The translations under genes and the position numbers were made by a program. Shown in pieces: positions 7,300 through 15,663 of a DNA stretch of 19,783 bases (the stretch's first letter is position 1; every line of letters begins with the position of its first letter). The DNA is from an uncultured Mycoplasmatota bacterium (GTDB taxonomy: Bacteria; Bacillota_I; Bacilli_A; RF39; UBA660), in contig CANRVM010000003.1 in NCBI GenBank assembly GCA_947643295.1, positions 1-19,783 of the forward strand, written 5' to 3'. The notes below the pieces were generated by a model, which searched no databases, was not told where the DNA came from, and worked only from the letters and a program-made list of their open reading frames with translations.

Positions 7300-8043
7300 C
7301 TACACTTCACCTTCCATATCTCTTATTAAATAAGCAACAGAAATATTATCAGTTCCACCTCTATTGTTTGCTTTATTAATTAGCTTAATTACCTTTTCTT
7401 CTATTTCATTTTCTTCTAATAAGACCTTTTCTATTTGTTCTTCTTCTAACATATTTGTAAGTCCATCACTCGATAGAAGAATTTCCTCTATTTCCATGTC
7501 ACAATCGAAAATATCAACATCAATTTCTGTAGATGCTCCTAATGCTTTCATTAACACATTCTTTTTTGGATGCACACTTGCTTCTTCTTTCGTAAGTTCT
7601 CCTGCAGAGACTAATAAATTCACTAAGGTATGATCATAAGTCACCTTATGTAATTTATCCTCTTTCATAACAAATCCAGAAGAATCCCCAATATTACCAA
7701 ATAATAAATATTCTCTAGTTAATATTGCCATGACAAGTGTAGTTCCCATTCCTTTACTTTCTGGATGTGTCTTTTCATGTTGAAATATTAAAGTGTTAAT
7801 TTCGTTCACACAATCTCTTATCCATTCAACAGCATCCACTTTACTTAAGTTTAGAAAGGTTTCGCTAAAGTGTTTCCCTAAGTAGCTAATCGCAATAGAT
7901 GAGGCTACCTCTCCTGCGGAATGTCCTCCCATTCCATCAGCAATTGCCATTAAATACTCATTTTCACTATTTTTTAGTATAATAACGCTATCTTCATTAT
8001 GGTCCCGTACCTTTCCAGCATCCGTTAAATAAAATGATTTCAT
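7300..8043 (-). CDS. prpC: PP2C-type Ser/Thr phosphatase (PrpC/Stp1)
   Basis: 247 residues, a minimal soluble PPM phosphatase. Metal-binding and catalytic motifs are present: NED with D18, ADGMGGH with D36 (35-41), GD at 119-120, SDG with D193 and GGTDN with D232. The GD motif reads GDSSGF rather than the more usual GDSR. It dephosphorylates PrkC and its targets in the cytoplasm. Its ATG overlaps the rlmN stop by four bases (ATGA) and its stop abuts the prkC start, so rlmN-prpC-prkC form a tightly coupled unit in the classical Firmicutes order. Confidence 0.94.
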   Translation of the reverse strand: MKSFYLTDAGKVRDHNEDSVIILKNSENEYLMAIADGMGGHSAGEVASSIAISYLGKHFSETFLNLSKVDAVEWIRDCVNEINTLIFQHEKTHPESKGMGTTLVMAILTREYLLFGNIGDSSGFVMKEDKLHKVTYDHTLVNLLVSAGELTKEEASVHPKKNVLMKALGASTEIDVDIFDCDMEIEEILLSSDGLTNMLEEEQIEKVLLEENEIEEKVIKLINKANNRGGTDNISVAYLIRDMEGEV

Positions 8044-9065
8044 ATTGTATCTTCCTCCCTACTTCTGAGTTGCCCACAAGCTGCACTGATATTTTTACCA
8101 AATTCTTTTCTAATCGTAACATTAATCTTATTCTTCTTAAGTATATCATAAAACTTCATAATTTGCACAGTTTTACTACGATTAAATTCGATATTTTCAG
8201 TTTTATTATAAGGTATTAAATTAACATAGGCATTCATCCCTCTTATCAAAGAGGCTAGTTCCAGTGCATTTTCCTTATGGTCATTTACTCCTTCTAATAA
8301 AATATATTCAAAAGTAAGCCTTCTTCCTGTTTTTTTACTATATTTTTTTAAAATATCTATTAATTCTTTTAATGGATACACTTTATTAATTGGCATTAAC
8401 TTACTTCTTAATGTATCATTAGAAGCATGTAATGAAATGGCAAGATTTACTTGCAGAGGAAAATTCATAAACTCTTCTATCTTAGGAATCATTCCACAGG
8501 TAGATACAGTAATATGTCTACTCCCTATCGCCATTCCTTTTGGATAGTTTATAATTCTTAAAAATCTTATGACATTATCATAATTATCAAAAGGTTCTCC
8601 AATCCCCATAATCACAACATGAGAAATACGTGAATGTATATCCTCTTCTATTTGCATTACCTGTAAAACCATCTCATTTGTTTCTAGATTTCTTACCTTT
8701 TTTCTTCTTCCTGATTCACAAAAACGACACCCCATATTACATCCTACTTGACTGGATATACAAATGCTATTACCATAATCATGTCTCATTAATACGGCTT
8801 CAATATGTTCCCCATCTTCTAACTTAAATAAATATTTAGAAACATCATCATCCTCTTCTTTTTTTACGATTTGTAGTTTTTTCATCTGATAATTTTTTGC
8901 TAATTCATTTAAAAGTTCTTTTTTTATATTTGTTATTTCCAAAAATTCAGTAATTCTTTTTTGATATAACCATGTTAGTAATACTTCTGCATGAAATTTC
9001 TTTCCCCCATGTTCTAAGAAGAAAGTACAAGCTTCTAAAAAATCAAGATTATATATACTTTGCAT
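8040..9065 (-). CDS. rlmN: Dual-specificity 23S rRNA (A2503-C2)/tRNA (A37-C2) methyltransferase
   Basis: 341 residues. A radical SAM enzyme that methylates C2 of A2503 in the peptidyl-transferase exit tunnel and A37 of some tRNAs. The cluster cysteines are C109, C113 and C116 (CNMGCRFC). The two RlmN-specific cysteines are also there: C102, seven residues before the cluster, and the methyl-carrier C330 in AACGQLR. GIGEPFDNYDNV and the ITVSTCG and HASNDTLRSKLMPIN stretches follow B. subtilis RlmN rather than the resistance enzyme Cfr. The start is the ATG behind AGGAAGTGG. It heads a unit with prpC and prkC and appears to have its own -10 (TATAAT, 9087-9092) just after an upstream terminator. 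Confidence 0.94.
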   Translation of the reverse strand: MQSIYNLDFLEACTFFLEHGGKKFHAEVLLTWLYQKRITEFLEITNIKKELLNELAKNYQMKKLQIVKKEEDDDVSKYLFKLEDGEHIEAVLMRHDYGNSICISSQVGCNMGCRFCESGRRKKVRNLETNEMVLQVMQIEEDIHSRISHVVIMGIGEPFDNYDNVIRFLRIINYPKGMAIGSRHITVSTCGMIPKIEEFMNFPLQVNLAISLHASNDTLRSKLMPINKVYPLKELIDILKKYSKKTGRRLTFEYILLEGVNDHKENALELASLIRGMNAYVNLIPYNKTENIEFNRSKTVQIMKFYDILKKNKINVTIRKEFGKNISAACGQLRSREEDTI

Positions 9066-9086
9066 GATACCACTTCCTATATCTAA

Positions 9087-9092
9087 ATTATA
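9087..9092 (-). promoter_or_regulatory. Candidate -10 box upstream of rlmN
   Basis: TATAAT on the minus strand, 22 bases upstream of the rlmN ATG. No convincing -35 is present at 16-18 bases (TTTTAT at 17). Its position right after the terminator at 9117-9158 makes it the likeliest promoter for rlmN-prpC-prkC-rsgA-rpe. Confidence 0.4.
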
Positions 9093-9100
9093 CTCTTATT

Positions 9101-9158
9101 CCAATAAAAATAAAAGACTGTAGCAATATTGTACAACTTCTTTACAATTATCTACAGT
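9101..9158 (-). terminator. Intrinsic terminator after the 9239-9691 gene
   Basis: Minus-strand ACTGTAG (9158-9152) pairs with CTACAGT (9123-9117). A nested inner stem ATTGTA/TACAAT lies inside, and CTTTTATTTTTATT follows. It separates the small gene from rlmN. Confidence 0.6.
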
Positions 9159-9238
9159 TCTTGTTCTTTTTATTCTATCTTCTAAATTCTTAGACAAGAT
9201 ATAATGATTATCTTTCCGTAAATAAAAATTTTTACCTA

Positions 9239-9691
9239 TCAGAATCTTCTAGATAACGGATTTCCTTTTTCTTTACTCTTTTGAATATGTTCACTAATAG
9301 TATCTTCTAACCTTGTTACTCGAAAGACTTCCAACGAATCTTCCATCTTTTGAATGCTTTTCATACAATTTACATCTTTTAGTAAAGAACAATATTCTCT
9401 TAATACTTTTAATTCTTTTAATGATAAATCATCGATATGATGATAGACATCATAAAACAGTTCCACATTAGATGGTTCCTGTTCTTGGTCTTCCTCCTCT
9501 TCTTTATATCTAGTTGTTATCTCTTTCATTTTCTGAGACAACCTCTGAAATCTTCTTTTTTTCTCTTCTAATTCTTTTTGACTTCTACTATAACATGCTA
9601 AATGAAGAGGACTTAACATATTAGGAATAAAAGTAATCATAAAGCCTCTTGCGATAGGATAAAATATCTTTTCTATTATCTTTTTCTTCAA
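9239..9691 (-). CDS. Unrecognised 150-residue protein, TTG start
   Basis: I do not recognise it. Residues 1-33 are basic then hydrophobic and amphipathic (IIEKIFYPIARGFMITFI), possibly a membrane-associated helix. Residues about 38-75 are highly charged and likely coiled coil, and the rest looks helical (IDDLSLKELKVLREY). The TTG start is supported by AGGTGA 6 bases upstream; ATGs at codons 18 and 25 are alternatives, the first with AGAGG 4 bases before it. Unusually, the SD lies in the right arm of the preceding terminator hairpin and the T-tract runs into the start codon, so expression probably needs read-through. It sits between fmt and rlmN, where rsmB is found in B. subtilis, but bears no resemblance to an RNA methyltransferase. 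Confidence 0.6.
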   Translation of the reverse strand: MKKKIIEKIFYPIARGFMITFIPNMLSPLHLACYSRSQKELEEKKRRFQRLSQKMKEITTRYKEEEEDQEQEPSNVELFYDVYHHIDDLSLKELKVLREYCSLLKDVNCMKSIQKMEDSLEVFRVTRLEDTISEHIQKSKEKGNPLSRRF

Positions 9692-9722
9692 AAAAAATCA
9701 CCTAATATAAGATATGTTAGGT
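9690..9722 (-). terminator. Intrinsic terminator containing the SD of the next gene
   Basis: Minus-strand ACCTAA (9722-9717) and TTAGGT (9705-9700) form the stem, followed by GA and eight Ts (9697-9690). It lies just after the 9747-10451 gene and should end the unit that carries fmt. The AGGTGA in its right arm is also the SD for the TTG start at 9691. Confidence 0.65.
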
Positions 9723-9746
9723 AATTTTATTTTATGTTAAATTAAA

Positions 9747-10451
9747 CTAAATACTCAGTTCCTCTACATCTGAAAAGTTATGAAATACCATTGTGAATCG
9801 ATATGCAGTAGTAGCAATTCCATTGTATATGGCATAAGGAGTAAAGTCATACTCTATTTTTTCTATCTCCTTATTACTATCAAATGTAATACTTATCTTA
9901 TTTACCCCATCAGCAATATCAATCTTTTTATCCTCATAATACTCCATCAATGTTGTTGTTGATATTTGATAGGTATACATTTGAGATTGATTACTATAGT
10001 TCGTCTTAGAGTCATAGGTGGCCTTTTGAAGTATCTCTTTTAGATGATTAATATCAATTAGTTTAGGAATAGGATAAGGACTTTCTTCTTTTATCCATAA
10101 ATTATTTACTTGCTTTACGTATAAATTACTTGATTCAAAGAAATTTTCAATCACTCCATTACTATTTTTTGTAAATAAAGATTTTTCTTTGTTTCTTTTT
10201 CCCTCATAAAGAATTTGATTCGTATCCAGCAATAATTGATATTGAAAAGTATAGTTTCCTTTTTCTATCCTTTCAAAACTAAATGCAAATTCTTTTTGTT
10301 TCATTTTCTGATTATTATTACTATTATTGGAACGTATCGAAATAATGACAGCTGTAAAAAAAATAAAGTAAGCAATTAAGAAAAACCATGCCTTTTGCTG
10401 AGAATAATCTTCTGTCTCTATCCTTTTCTTTTTATTCTTTTTTTCACTCAT
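9747..10451 (-). CDS. Unrecognised protein with one N-terminal membrane helix
   Basis: 234 residues. A Lys-rich cytoplasmic start (KKNKKKR) precedes a membrane helix at about 21-39 (AWFFLIAYFIFFTAVIISI) and an outward domain of nearly 200 residues. That domain has alternating beta-like stretches (NYTFQYQLLLDTN, MYTYQISTTTLMEYYED, KISITFDSNKEIEKIEYDF). The layout resembles lipoprotein-like or LolA-type beta-rich extracytoplasmic domains, but I cannot name a family. It follows fmt with SD AAGGGG overlapping the fmt stop, so it is co-transcribed and coupled. A terminator follows. It occupies part of the fmt-rlmN gap. Confidence 0.7.
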   Translation of the reverse strand: MSEKKNKKKRIETEDYSQQKAWFFLIAYFIFFTAVIISIRSNNSNNNQKMKQKEFAFSFERIEKGNYTFQYQLLLDTNQILYEGKRNKEKSLFTKNSNGVIENFFESSNLYVKQVNNLWIKEESPYPIPKLIDINHLKEILQKATYDSKTNYSNQSQMYTYQISTTTLMEYYEDKKIDIADGVNKISITFDSNKEIEKIEYDFTPYAIYNGIATTAYRFTMVFHNFSDVEELSI

Positions 10452-10461
10452 ATATTACCCC

Positions 10462-11391
10462 TTACCTTACTACTTTTCCTAGTAACTCTTCTTTTTTTAC
10501 TCCATTTAAATAATCTCTTACTAACATCCTTTTCTTTCCAAATGGTTTTATTTCTAATAATATAATTTCAGAATCTTTCGTTTTGATACCAATTCCATCC
10601 TTATAAATTCTTAAAATCTCTCCATTTTTTTTATTTGGATAAGTATGATTAGAAATTCTTGATGAATATACTTTTATCTCTTCCTCATCTAATATCAAAT
10701 TAGCAGAAGGAGATGGTGATAATCCTCGAATATGATTATATATTTTTTCAGATTCTAGATTGAAATCAAGATGTTCTTCTTCTCTTTTGATATTATAAGC
10801 ATAAGTTACTTCTTCTTTATCCTGTGGAATTCTTTCATTGTTTTTTTCTATAATACTTGGTAATACTTCTAAGATAAAGTCTTTCGAAACATTGGCAAGT
10901 TTTAATGATAGAGATTCTAGATTGTCTTCTTCTTCTATCTTCACTTTACGTTGAGCTATCATATCTCCACTATCCATCGCTTCATCCATATACATAATCG
11001 TAATACCCGTTTCTTGGTATCCTTCTATTATTGCTCTATGAATAGGAGCTCCTCCACGTAATTTAGGAAGAAGGGAAGCATGAATATTAATACATCCATA
11101 TTTTGGATACTCTAGTAATTCTTTTGGTATGATTTGGCCATAGGCACAAGTAATAATTAAATCTGGTTTATTTTCGATGATTTTTTGATAGTCTTTTTTA
11201 ATATGCTCTGGTTGAAAAACTTCTATATTATGTTTTTCTGCAAATTCTTTTACTGGAGTATTCTTTAGTATTTGCTTTCTACCCACTCTTTTATCTGGTT
11301 GACTTACTACCATAACAACATCATAATTTTCAACTAAAGATTCTAGTGGCTTTACTGCAAACTCTGGTGTACCCATATATATAATTCTCAT
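10462..11391 (-). CDS. fmt: Methionyl-tRNA formyltransferase
   Basis: 309 residues, normal length. It formylates Met-tRNAfMet with 10-formyl-tetrahydrofolate for translation initiation. Visible are the N-terminal MGTPEFAVKPLE, AYGQIIPKELL and the catalytic formyl-transfer region INIHASLLPKLRGGAPIHRA, which carries the family Asn-x-His-x-Ser-Leu-Leu-Pro signature. The Met-Asp-x-Gly-Asp loop follows, and the C-terminal OB-like tRNA-binding domain is complete to about 305. It starts 4 bases after the preceding gene with SD GGTGAT inside it. Its usual partner def (peptide deformylase) is not adjacent in this window. Confidence 0.95.
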   Translation of the reverse strand: MRIIYMGTPEFAVKPLESLVENYDVVMVVSQPDKRVGRKQILKNTPVKEFAEKHNIEVFQPEHIKKDYQKIIENKPDLIITCAYGQIIPKELLEYPKYGCINIHASLLPKLRGGAPIHRAIIEGYQETGITIMYMDEAMDSGDMIAQRKVKIEEEDNLESLSLKLANVSKDFILEVLPSIIEKNNERIPQDKEEVTYAYNIKREEEHLDFNLESEKIYNHIRGLSPSPSANLILDEEEIKVYSSRISNHTYPNKKNGEILRIYKDGIGIKTKDSEIILLEIKPFGKKRMLVRDYLNGVKKEELLGKVVR

Positions 11392-11395
11392 CTAA

Positions 11396-12559
11396 TCACC
11401 TTCCTATTAAAATTATCATAATAGTAAGTCCTAATGTAATAAATAGAACACCTAATAAAGCAATAATCGTAGTATTACCATACTGATTAATAAATTCACT
11501 ACGAGGATTCTTACTATCAATTTCTTTTTTTTCTTTATGAATAATTCCAAGATTCTCTGGTGTCGGCAAAGAAATAATACTTAATACATTACTAGGAATA
11601 TTGTTTTCAACTTTAAAATGATTTAGTCTAGTGTCTAAAAGTTTTGTAATTACCACAAATAATTCATTTTTATCTAATTCTTCTTCCAATTCTTGATATT
11701 CTTGTAAATAATTCTTATTTAGTACTCTTCTAGGAATAAGAGAGATAATAGGCTTTTTCTCTTCTATTTCTAAAAGATTCCATTCTTCTTCCAAAAAAGA
11801 AAGAACTTTTTGTTTATCTTTTTTTAATATATGTTGTTTTTCCATAAAAGTCTTTACATTATTTTTACATGATGTTAAATCTTTTCTAAAAAAAGCAGAA
11901 GTATCATAATTTTTACCATCTTTTAAAAAGTAAGTTGTGAAATCATTTAAATACTGAGGGGAATAATAGGCATAGTATGCCCCTAAAAAAGGAGAATCGG
12001 TAACAGCTAAATAAGGAATACTATTTAACTCTTTTTGAAATACATTTTCAAGTCCATACTTATTAAAAATATTTTCTATCTCCTGTAATCGTTCTATTCC
12101 ATAAGTATAATAATTAACAAAAAGACCATCTTTTTGTACCTCACTAAAAAATTTAGATGGAAAACTATGAAACAAATATCCATTCACAATATACTTTTCG
12201 TAAAAGTAATCCAGTAGTATTTTTTTGTTTTCACAACTAGTTGTATTCGAAAGTTTTAATTTCATTTTACTAAAAGTAATTAATAACTTATTAATTCCTA
12301 CTTTAATATCATTATGATTTTCTACCTTTTTTAATAATTTATCCACTTGTTCTAAATACATAGATAAGTAGGTATCTTCTCCTACTATGATATAAAATTT
12401 AAATAAAGAATCGATAAACATTAACAAGGAATAGTACCTAACATCCATTTTTTCTTCACTAATACTAATTGGAATATTCTTGTCTTGATATCGTAACCTG
12501 TTACTAATTTCTTTTAATGTTTTCATAACATCTTCGTTCTGAAATATTTTTTCAAACAT
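11396..12559 (-). CDS. Unrecognised tail-anchored protein with a faint ADP-ribosyltransferase-like pattern
   Basis: 387 residues. Residues 1-125 are mostly helical. The middle (128-210) has a pattern I have seen in uncharacterised Firmicutes proteins: LFHSFPSKFF with H131, then DGL (144-146), a helix with IxxIFxKYG, and finally TDSPFLGAYYAYYSP (187-201). A His near a GL pair, followed by Ala-x-x-Tyr-Ala, recalls the H-Y elements of PARP/Tpt1-like ADP-ribosyltransferases. I cannot locate a convincing third acidic residue, so this is only a hint. The C-terminus is a single hydrophobic helix (about 363-385), making it a cytoplasmic tail-anchored protein. SD GGGGTGG. It lies between another small tail-anchored protein and fmt in one unit. 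Confidence 0.65.
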   Translation of the reverse strand: MFEKIFQNEDVMKTLKEISNRLRYQDKNIPISISEEKMDVRYYSLLMFIDSLFKFYIIVGEDTYLSMYLEQVDKLLKKVENHNDIKVGINKLLITFSKMKLKLSNTTSCENKKILLDYFYEKYIVNGYLFHSFPSKFFSEVQKDGLFVNYYTYGIERLQEIENIFNKYGLENVFQKELNSIPYLAVTDSPFLGAYYAYYSPQYLNDFTTYFLKDGKNYDTSAFFRKDLTSCKNNVKTFMEKQHILKKDKQKVLSFLEEEWNLLEIEEKKPIISLIPRRVLNKNYLQEYQELEEELDKNELFVVITKLLDTRLNHFKVENNIPSNVLSIISLPTPENLGIIHKEKKEIDSKNPRSEFINQYGNTTIIALLGVLFITLGLTIMIILIGR

Positions 12560-12575
12560 AAAACCACCCCAAATT

Positions 12576-12893
12576 TTACATAGTCGTTACATAAATATAA
12601 ATATAATAAATAGTTCCTAATATCGCTATTAATCCCATAATTGCTAGGAGTATTCTAACAAACGGATTATTCCTATCCAATAAAAATTCTTTCCCTGGAC
12701 TTTCATTTATGTGTATATGATCTGAATATTCTTTTCCATTTTGTTGATTGGTATTAATCTTTGTTTTAGAGTTATTTTCTTTCAAGTCACTTTCTTTTTT
12801 ATCATGGGAAGTAATTCCACGTTCAAAGTTATAAATATCTCTAACATCTTCTTTTTCTTCTTCTTTTAGTTGAAAAAATTTATGCTTAGCCAT
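12576..12893 (-). CDS. Unrecognised small tail-anchored membrane protein
   Basis: 105 residues. Residues 1-70 are charged and probably disordered in the cytoplasm (runs of Lys, Glu, Asn). The last 25 or so form one membrane helix (about 78-101, VRILLAIMGLIAILGTIYYI). The SD AGGAGG stands 8 bases before the ATG. It is the first gene behind the promoter at 12918-12946, ahead of a second tail-anchored protein and fmt. Sharing a C-terminal anchor with its downstream neighbour suggests the two may work together at the membrane; function unknown. Confidence 0.7.
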   Translation of the reverse strand: MAKHKFFQLKEEEKEDVRDIYNFERGITSHDKKESDLKENNSKTKINTNQQNGKEYSDHIHINESPGKEFLLDRNNPFVRILLAIMGLIAILGTIYYIYIYVTTM

Positions 12894-12917
12894 ATCATCA
12901 TCCTCCTAATTATTATC

Positions 12918-12946
12918 ATTATATAATACTTTTAAAAAGAAGTAAA
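12918..12946 (-). promoter_or_regulatory. Sigma-A-type promoter of the tail-anchored pair, fmt and the 9747-10451 gene
   Basis: Minus-strand TTTACT (12946-12941), a 17-base spacer and a perfect TATAAT (12923-12918) lie just downstream of the priA stop codon, about 25 bases before the ATG at 12893. They define a separate transcription start between priA and the genes leading to fmt. Confidence 0.7.
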
Positions 12947-12948
12947 CA

Positions 12949-15108
12949 TTAGAAATGGGTCGGATTAAAGTCAATCTGTATTGTAATATTTTTATTTAGT
13001 TTATAATGATTAATAATAAGGGTTAAAACTTCTCTTAAATTTTCTTCTTTTTTATATTTTATAATAATTGAATAATGATAAACATTATTTATCTTAAATA
13101 AAAAGGCAGGTGATGGTCCAAGAATAATCATAGAAGATAAATTTCTTTCAAGAGCCTTTTTTATTTTTACACTTTCTTTTTGTGCTAATAACTCATCTTT
13201 ACTACTAATTTTTAAATAACATAAATAATAAAAGGGAGGGTATTTTAAACATTTCCGAATGACCATTTCTTCTTGATAGAAACCTACATAATCATGACTT
13301 TTGGCATATTTTATCGCATAGTGTTCCTTATTAAATGTTTGAATCATTACAGAACCATTTTTTTCTCCTCTTCCACTTCTTCCTGATACTTGACTTAAAA
13401 GATCAAAAGTATTTTCACTACTCCTAAAGTCTGGAATGTTTAAAGAAGTATCGGCATTCATGACTCCAACTAAGGTAACTAATGGAAAATCAAGACCCTT
13501 GGCAACAATTTGAGTCCCCAGTAAAATATCATACTCATGATTTTTAAAAGCCTCTATCATCTTTTTATGACTACCTTTTCTACTGGTAGTATCGATATCC
13601 ATACGTAGGATTTTCGCACCATCAAATATCTTATGTACTTCTTCTTCAATTTTTTCGGTGCCTACTCCTAAAGGGGTCATTGAATTTTCATGACAATTTG
13701 GACATTCCATTACCATTTTAGTACCATATCCACAATAGTGACATCTTAAAATATTAGAATTTTTATGATAAGTTAATGTAATATCACAATTTGGACATTT
13801 AATCGTATGAGCACAATTTTTACAACTAATAAAAGAAGAGTACCCTCTTCTATTTAAAAGAAGGATTATCTGTTCTTTTTTTTCTAGCGTATTTTTGATT
13901 TCTGTCAGTAACGCTCTTGAAAAGTGACCTTTCCCATATTTTAATTCTTCACTCATATCAATGATTTGCACTTTTGGTAAGGAATGATGATTTACTCTGT
14001 TTGGAAGTTGTAAGAGTTGGTAGACTTTTTTTTTCGCTCTAGCATAAGAATCCAAAGAAGGAGTTGCACTTCCCATTACCACGGGAAAATGATTCATTTT
14101 ACTTCGCTCCATTGCCATTTTTTTTGCATCATATCTAGGATTATGGTCTTGCTTATAGGAATCACTGTGTTCTTCATCTATAACAATTAGTCCCAAATTA
14201 GAAAGAGGAACAAAAACGGCACTTCTCGCACCAATCACTACCGATACTTCCCCTCTTCTAATTCTTCTATATTCATCGTATCTTTCTCCATCTGACAAAG
14301 CAGAATGGAATGTTGCAATCTTTTTGCCAAATACTCTTTCAAAGCGAGAGATTAACTGCATGGTTAACGATATTTCTGGAACTAATACAATAGCTGTTTT
14401 ATTAGATGCTAGTACCTTTTCTATTAACTTAATGTATACTTCCGTCTTTCCACTCCCTGTTACTCCATGTAACAGATAAATATTATTAGAATCTAAAGAT
14501 ACCTGACTGACAACTTCTTGTTGTTCTTCCGTAAGTTGAATAAAAACAGATTCTTTTTCCTGATAAGACATTCTATATTGTTCTTTTTTTTCTTCAATTA
14601 AAATATTTTTAGATAGTAATGTTTTTACACTACTACTAGAAATAGATAGTAATTCTTTCCTAGGAATAAGCTTTCTATCTTGGAATAAATCTATAATTTT
14701 TTGTTGTGTTTCATTAAAACTTGTAAAAGAAATATCACCTAATCTATAGAATGTTTCATACTTTTTACTTACATTACTATTTTTACTTGCTTTTAATGCT
14801 TTAGGAAGCATTGCTTGATAACAGCTGATTAAGGTGGACATTGTTTGTTGTTGCATTCTTTTTCCAAGTTCAATTAACTCCTCTGTTAATATAACTTCAT
14901 CGTCAATTATTCGATAAATTTCTTTTAATTGGTCAAACGAGGAATCTCTTTTGATTTCTAAAACAAATCCCTCTAAAGTTTGTCTACCAAAAGGCACTTC
15001 CACTCGGATACCAATTTTTATTTTTCCTTTTAACTCATCCCTTACTTGATAATCAAACACTTTATCCACATTTTGATGAGAAATTTCCACCAATACTCCA
15101 ACTACCAC
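12949..15108 (-). CDS. priA: Replication restart helicase PriA (primosomal protein N')
   Basis: 719 residues, somewhat short of the 800 or so seen in B. subtilis. A 3'-to-5' superfamily-2 DNA helicase that reloads the replisome at stalled forks. The N-terminal fork-binding domain is about 1-105. The helicase core has Walker A GVTGSGKT (215-222), Walker B DEEH (311-314), GSATP (346-350) and the later Arg-containing motifs (SGRSGRG). Eight zinc-binding cysteines lie between the helicase lobes: 429, 432, 438, 441, 456, 459, 469 and 472. The start is GTG, 4 bases after an excellent AGGAGGTGA SD that also holds the stop of the preceding gene. In B. subtilis priA is followed by def and fmt; here def is missing and two unknown genes intervene. 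Confidence 0.95.
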   Translation of the reverse strand: MVVGVLVEISHQNVDKVFDYQVRDELKGKIKIGIRVEVPFGRQTLEGFVLEIKRDSSFDQLKEIYRIIDDEVILTEELIELGKRMQQQTMSTLISCYQAMLPKALKASKNSNVSKKYETFYRLGDISFTSFNETQQKIIDLFQDRKLIPRKELLSISSSSVKTLLSKNILIEEKKEQYRMSYQEKESVFIQLTEEQQEVVSQVSLDSNNIYLLHGVTGSGKTEVYIKLIEKVLASNKTAIVLVPEISLTMQLISRFERVFGKKIATFHSALSDGERYDEYRRIRRGEVSVVIGARSAVFVPLSNLGLIVIDEEHSDSYKQDHNPRYDAKKMAMERSKMNHFPVVMGSATPSLDSYARAKKKVYQLLQLPNRVNHHSLPKVQIIDMSEELKYGKGHFSRALLTEIKNTLEKKEQIILLLNRRGYSSFISCKNCAHTIKCPNCDITLTYHKNSNILRCHYCGYGTKMVMECPNCHENSMTPLGVGTEKIEEEVHKIFDGAKILRMDIDTTSRKGSHKKMIEAFKNHEYDILLGTQIVAKGLDFPLVTLVGVMNADTSLNIPDFRSSENTFDLLSQVSGRSGRGEKNGSVMIQTFNKEHYAIKYAKSHDYVGFYQEEMVIRKCLKYPPFYYLCYLKISSKDELLAQKESVKIKKALERNLSSMIILGPSPAFLFKINNVYHYSIIIKYKKEENLREVLTLIINHYKLNKNITIQIDFNPTHF

Positions 15109-15112
15109 AAAA

Positions 15113-15634
15113 TCACCTCCTGTTTTTACTTTTTTGAATCATCTTATCAAATCCTTTTTCTCCTAATAAATCTTTTAAATAATCTTCTTTTACCAAAGAT
15201 AAGATTTCTTCATTATTAATAACGATATCATATTCTTTTGTTAATTTAGAAAAAACTACAAAATAAGAATACTTAAGCAGCTCTCTCATCGTCTCTTCCT
15301 CATAAAATAAGCTTTCCTTTAGAAAGATTTTTGGTTCCTCTGTAAAATACTTTGAAAAAGGTTTAAAAAAGGCCAAAGTAATTCCATATCGATTTGTACA
15401 TTTTTCTTGATAACAAAGTTCGTTCCTATAACGTGAATAATCTTCATCATAATAACTATTTTCCTGCTTTCTTAATAATGTTACAGTACCAAGAATAATA
15501 GCTTGATGAAAAGTAAGAGAAAAAAAAGGATTACATTCCTTATCTTCTAACCATCTTTTCTTACTTTCAGGATTACGAAAATACGAAGGATGTGCTAAAA
15601 TAACACCCAAATAGTAATTATTTATATCAAACAT
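15113..15634 (-). CDS. Unrecognised 173-residue soluble protein upstream of priA
   Basis: No family recognised. It is rich in aromatic and charged residues with no signal or membrane segment. It begins FDINNYYLGVILAHPSYF and contains two cysteines four apart (CYQEKC) and an acidic helical C-terminal half ending in a basic tail. SD GAGGTGAT before the ATG, and a clear promoter at 15664-15692. Its TGA stop lies within the priA SD, so the two are translationally coupled and probably always expressed together. A link to replication restart is suggested only by this coupling. Confidence 0.7.
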   Translation of the reverse strand: MFDINNYYLGVILAHPSYFRNPESKKRWLEDKECNPFFSLTFHQAIILGTVTLLRKQENSYYDEDYSRYRNELCYQEKCTNRYGITLAFFKPFSKYFTEEPKIFLKESLFYEEETMRELLKYSYFVVFSKLTKEYDIVINNEEILSLVKEDYLKDLLGEKGFDKMIQKSKNRR

Positions 15635-15663
15635 AAAATCACCTCATCATTCATTTACCTATT

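Noticed and set aside
8040..9065. Cfr-type antibiotic-resistance methyltransferase instead of RlmN
   Set aside because: Motifs and the prpC-prkC context follow housekeeping RlmN, and no resistance-gene surroundings are seen.
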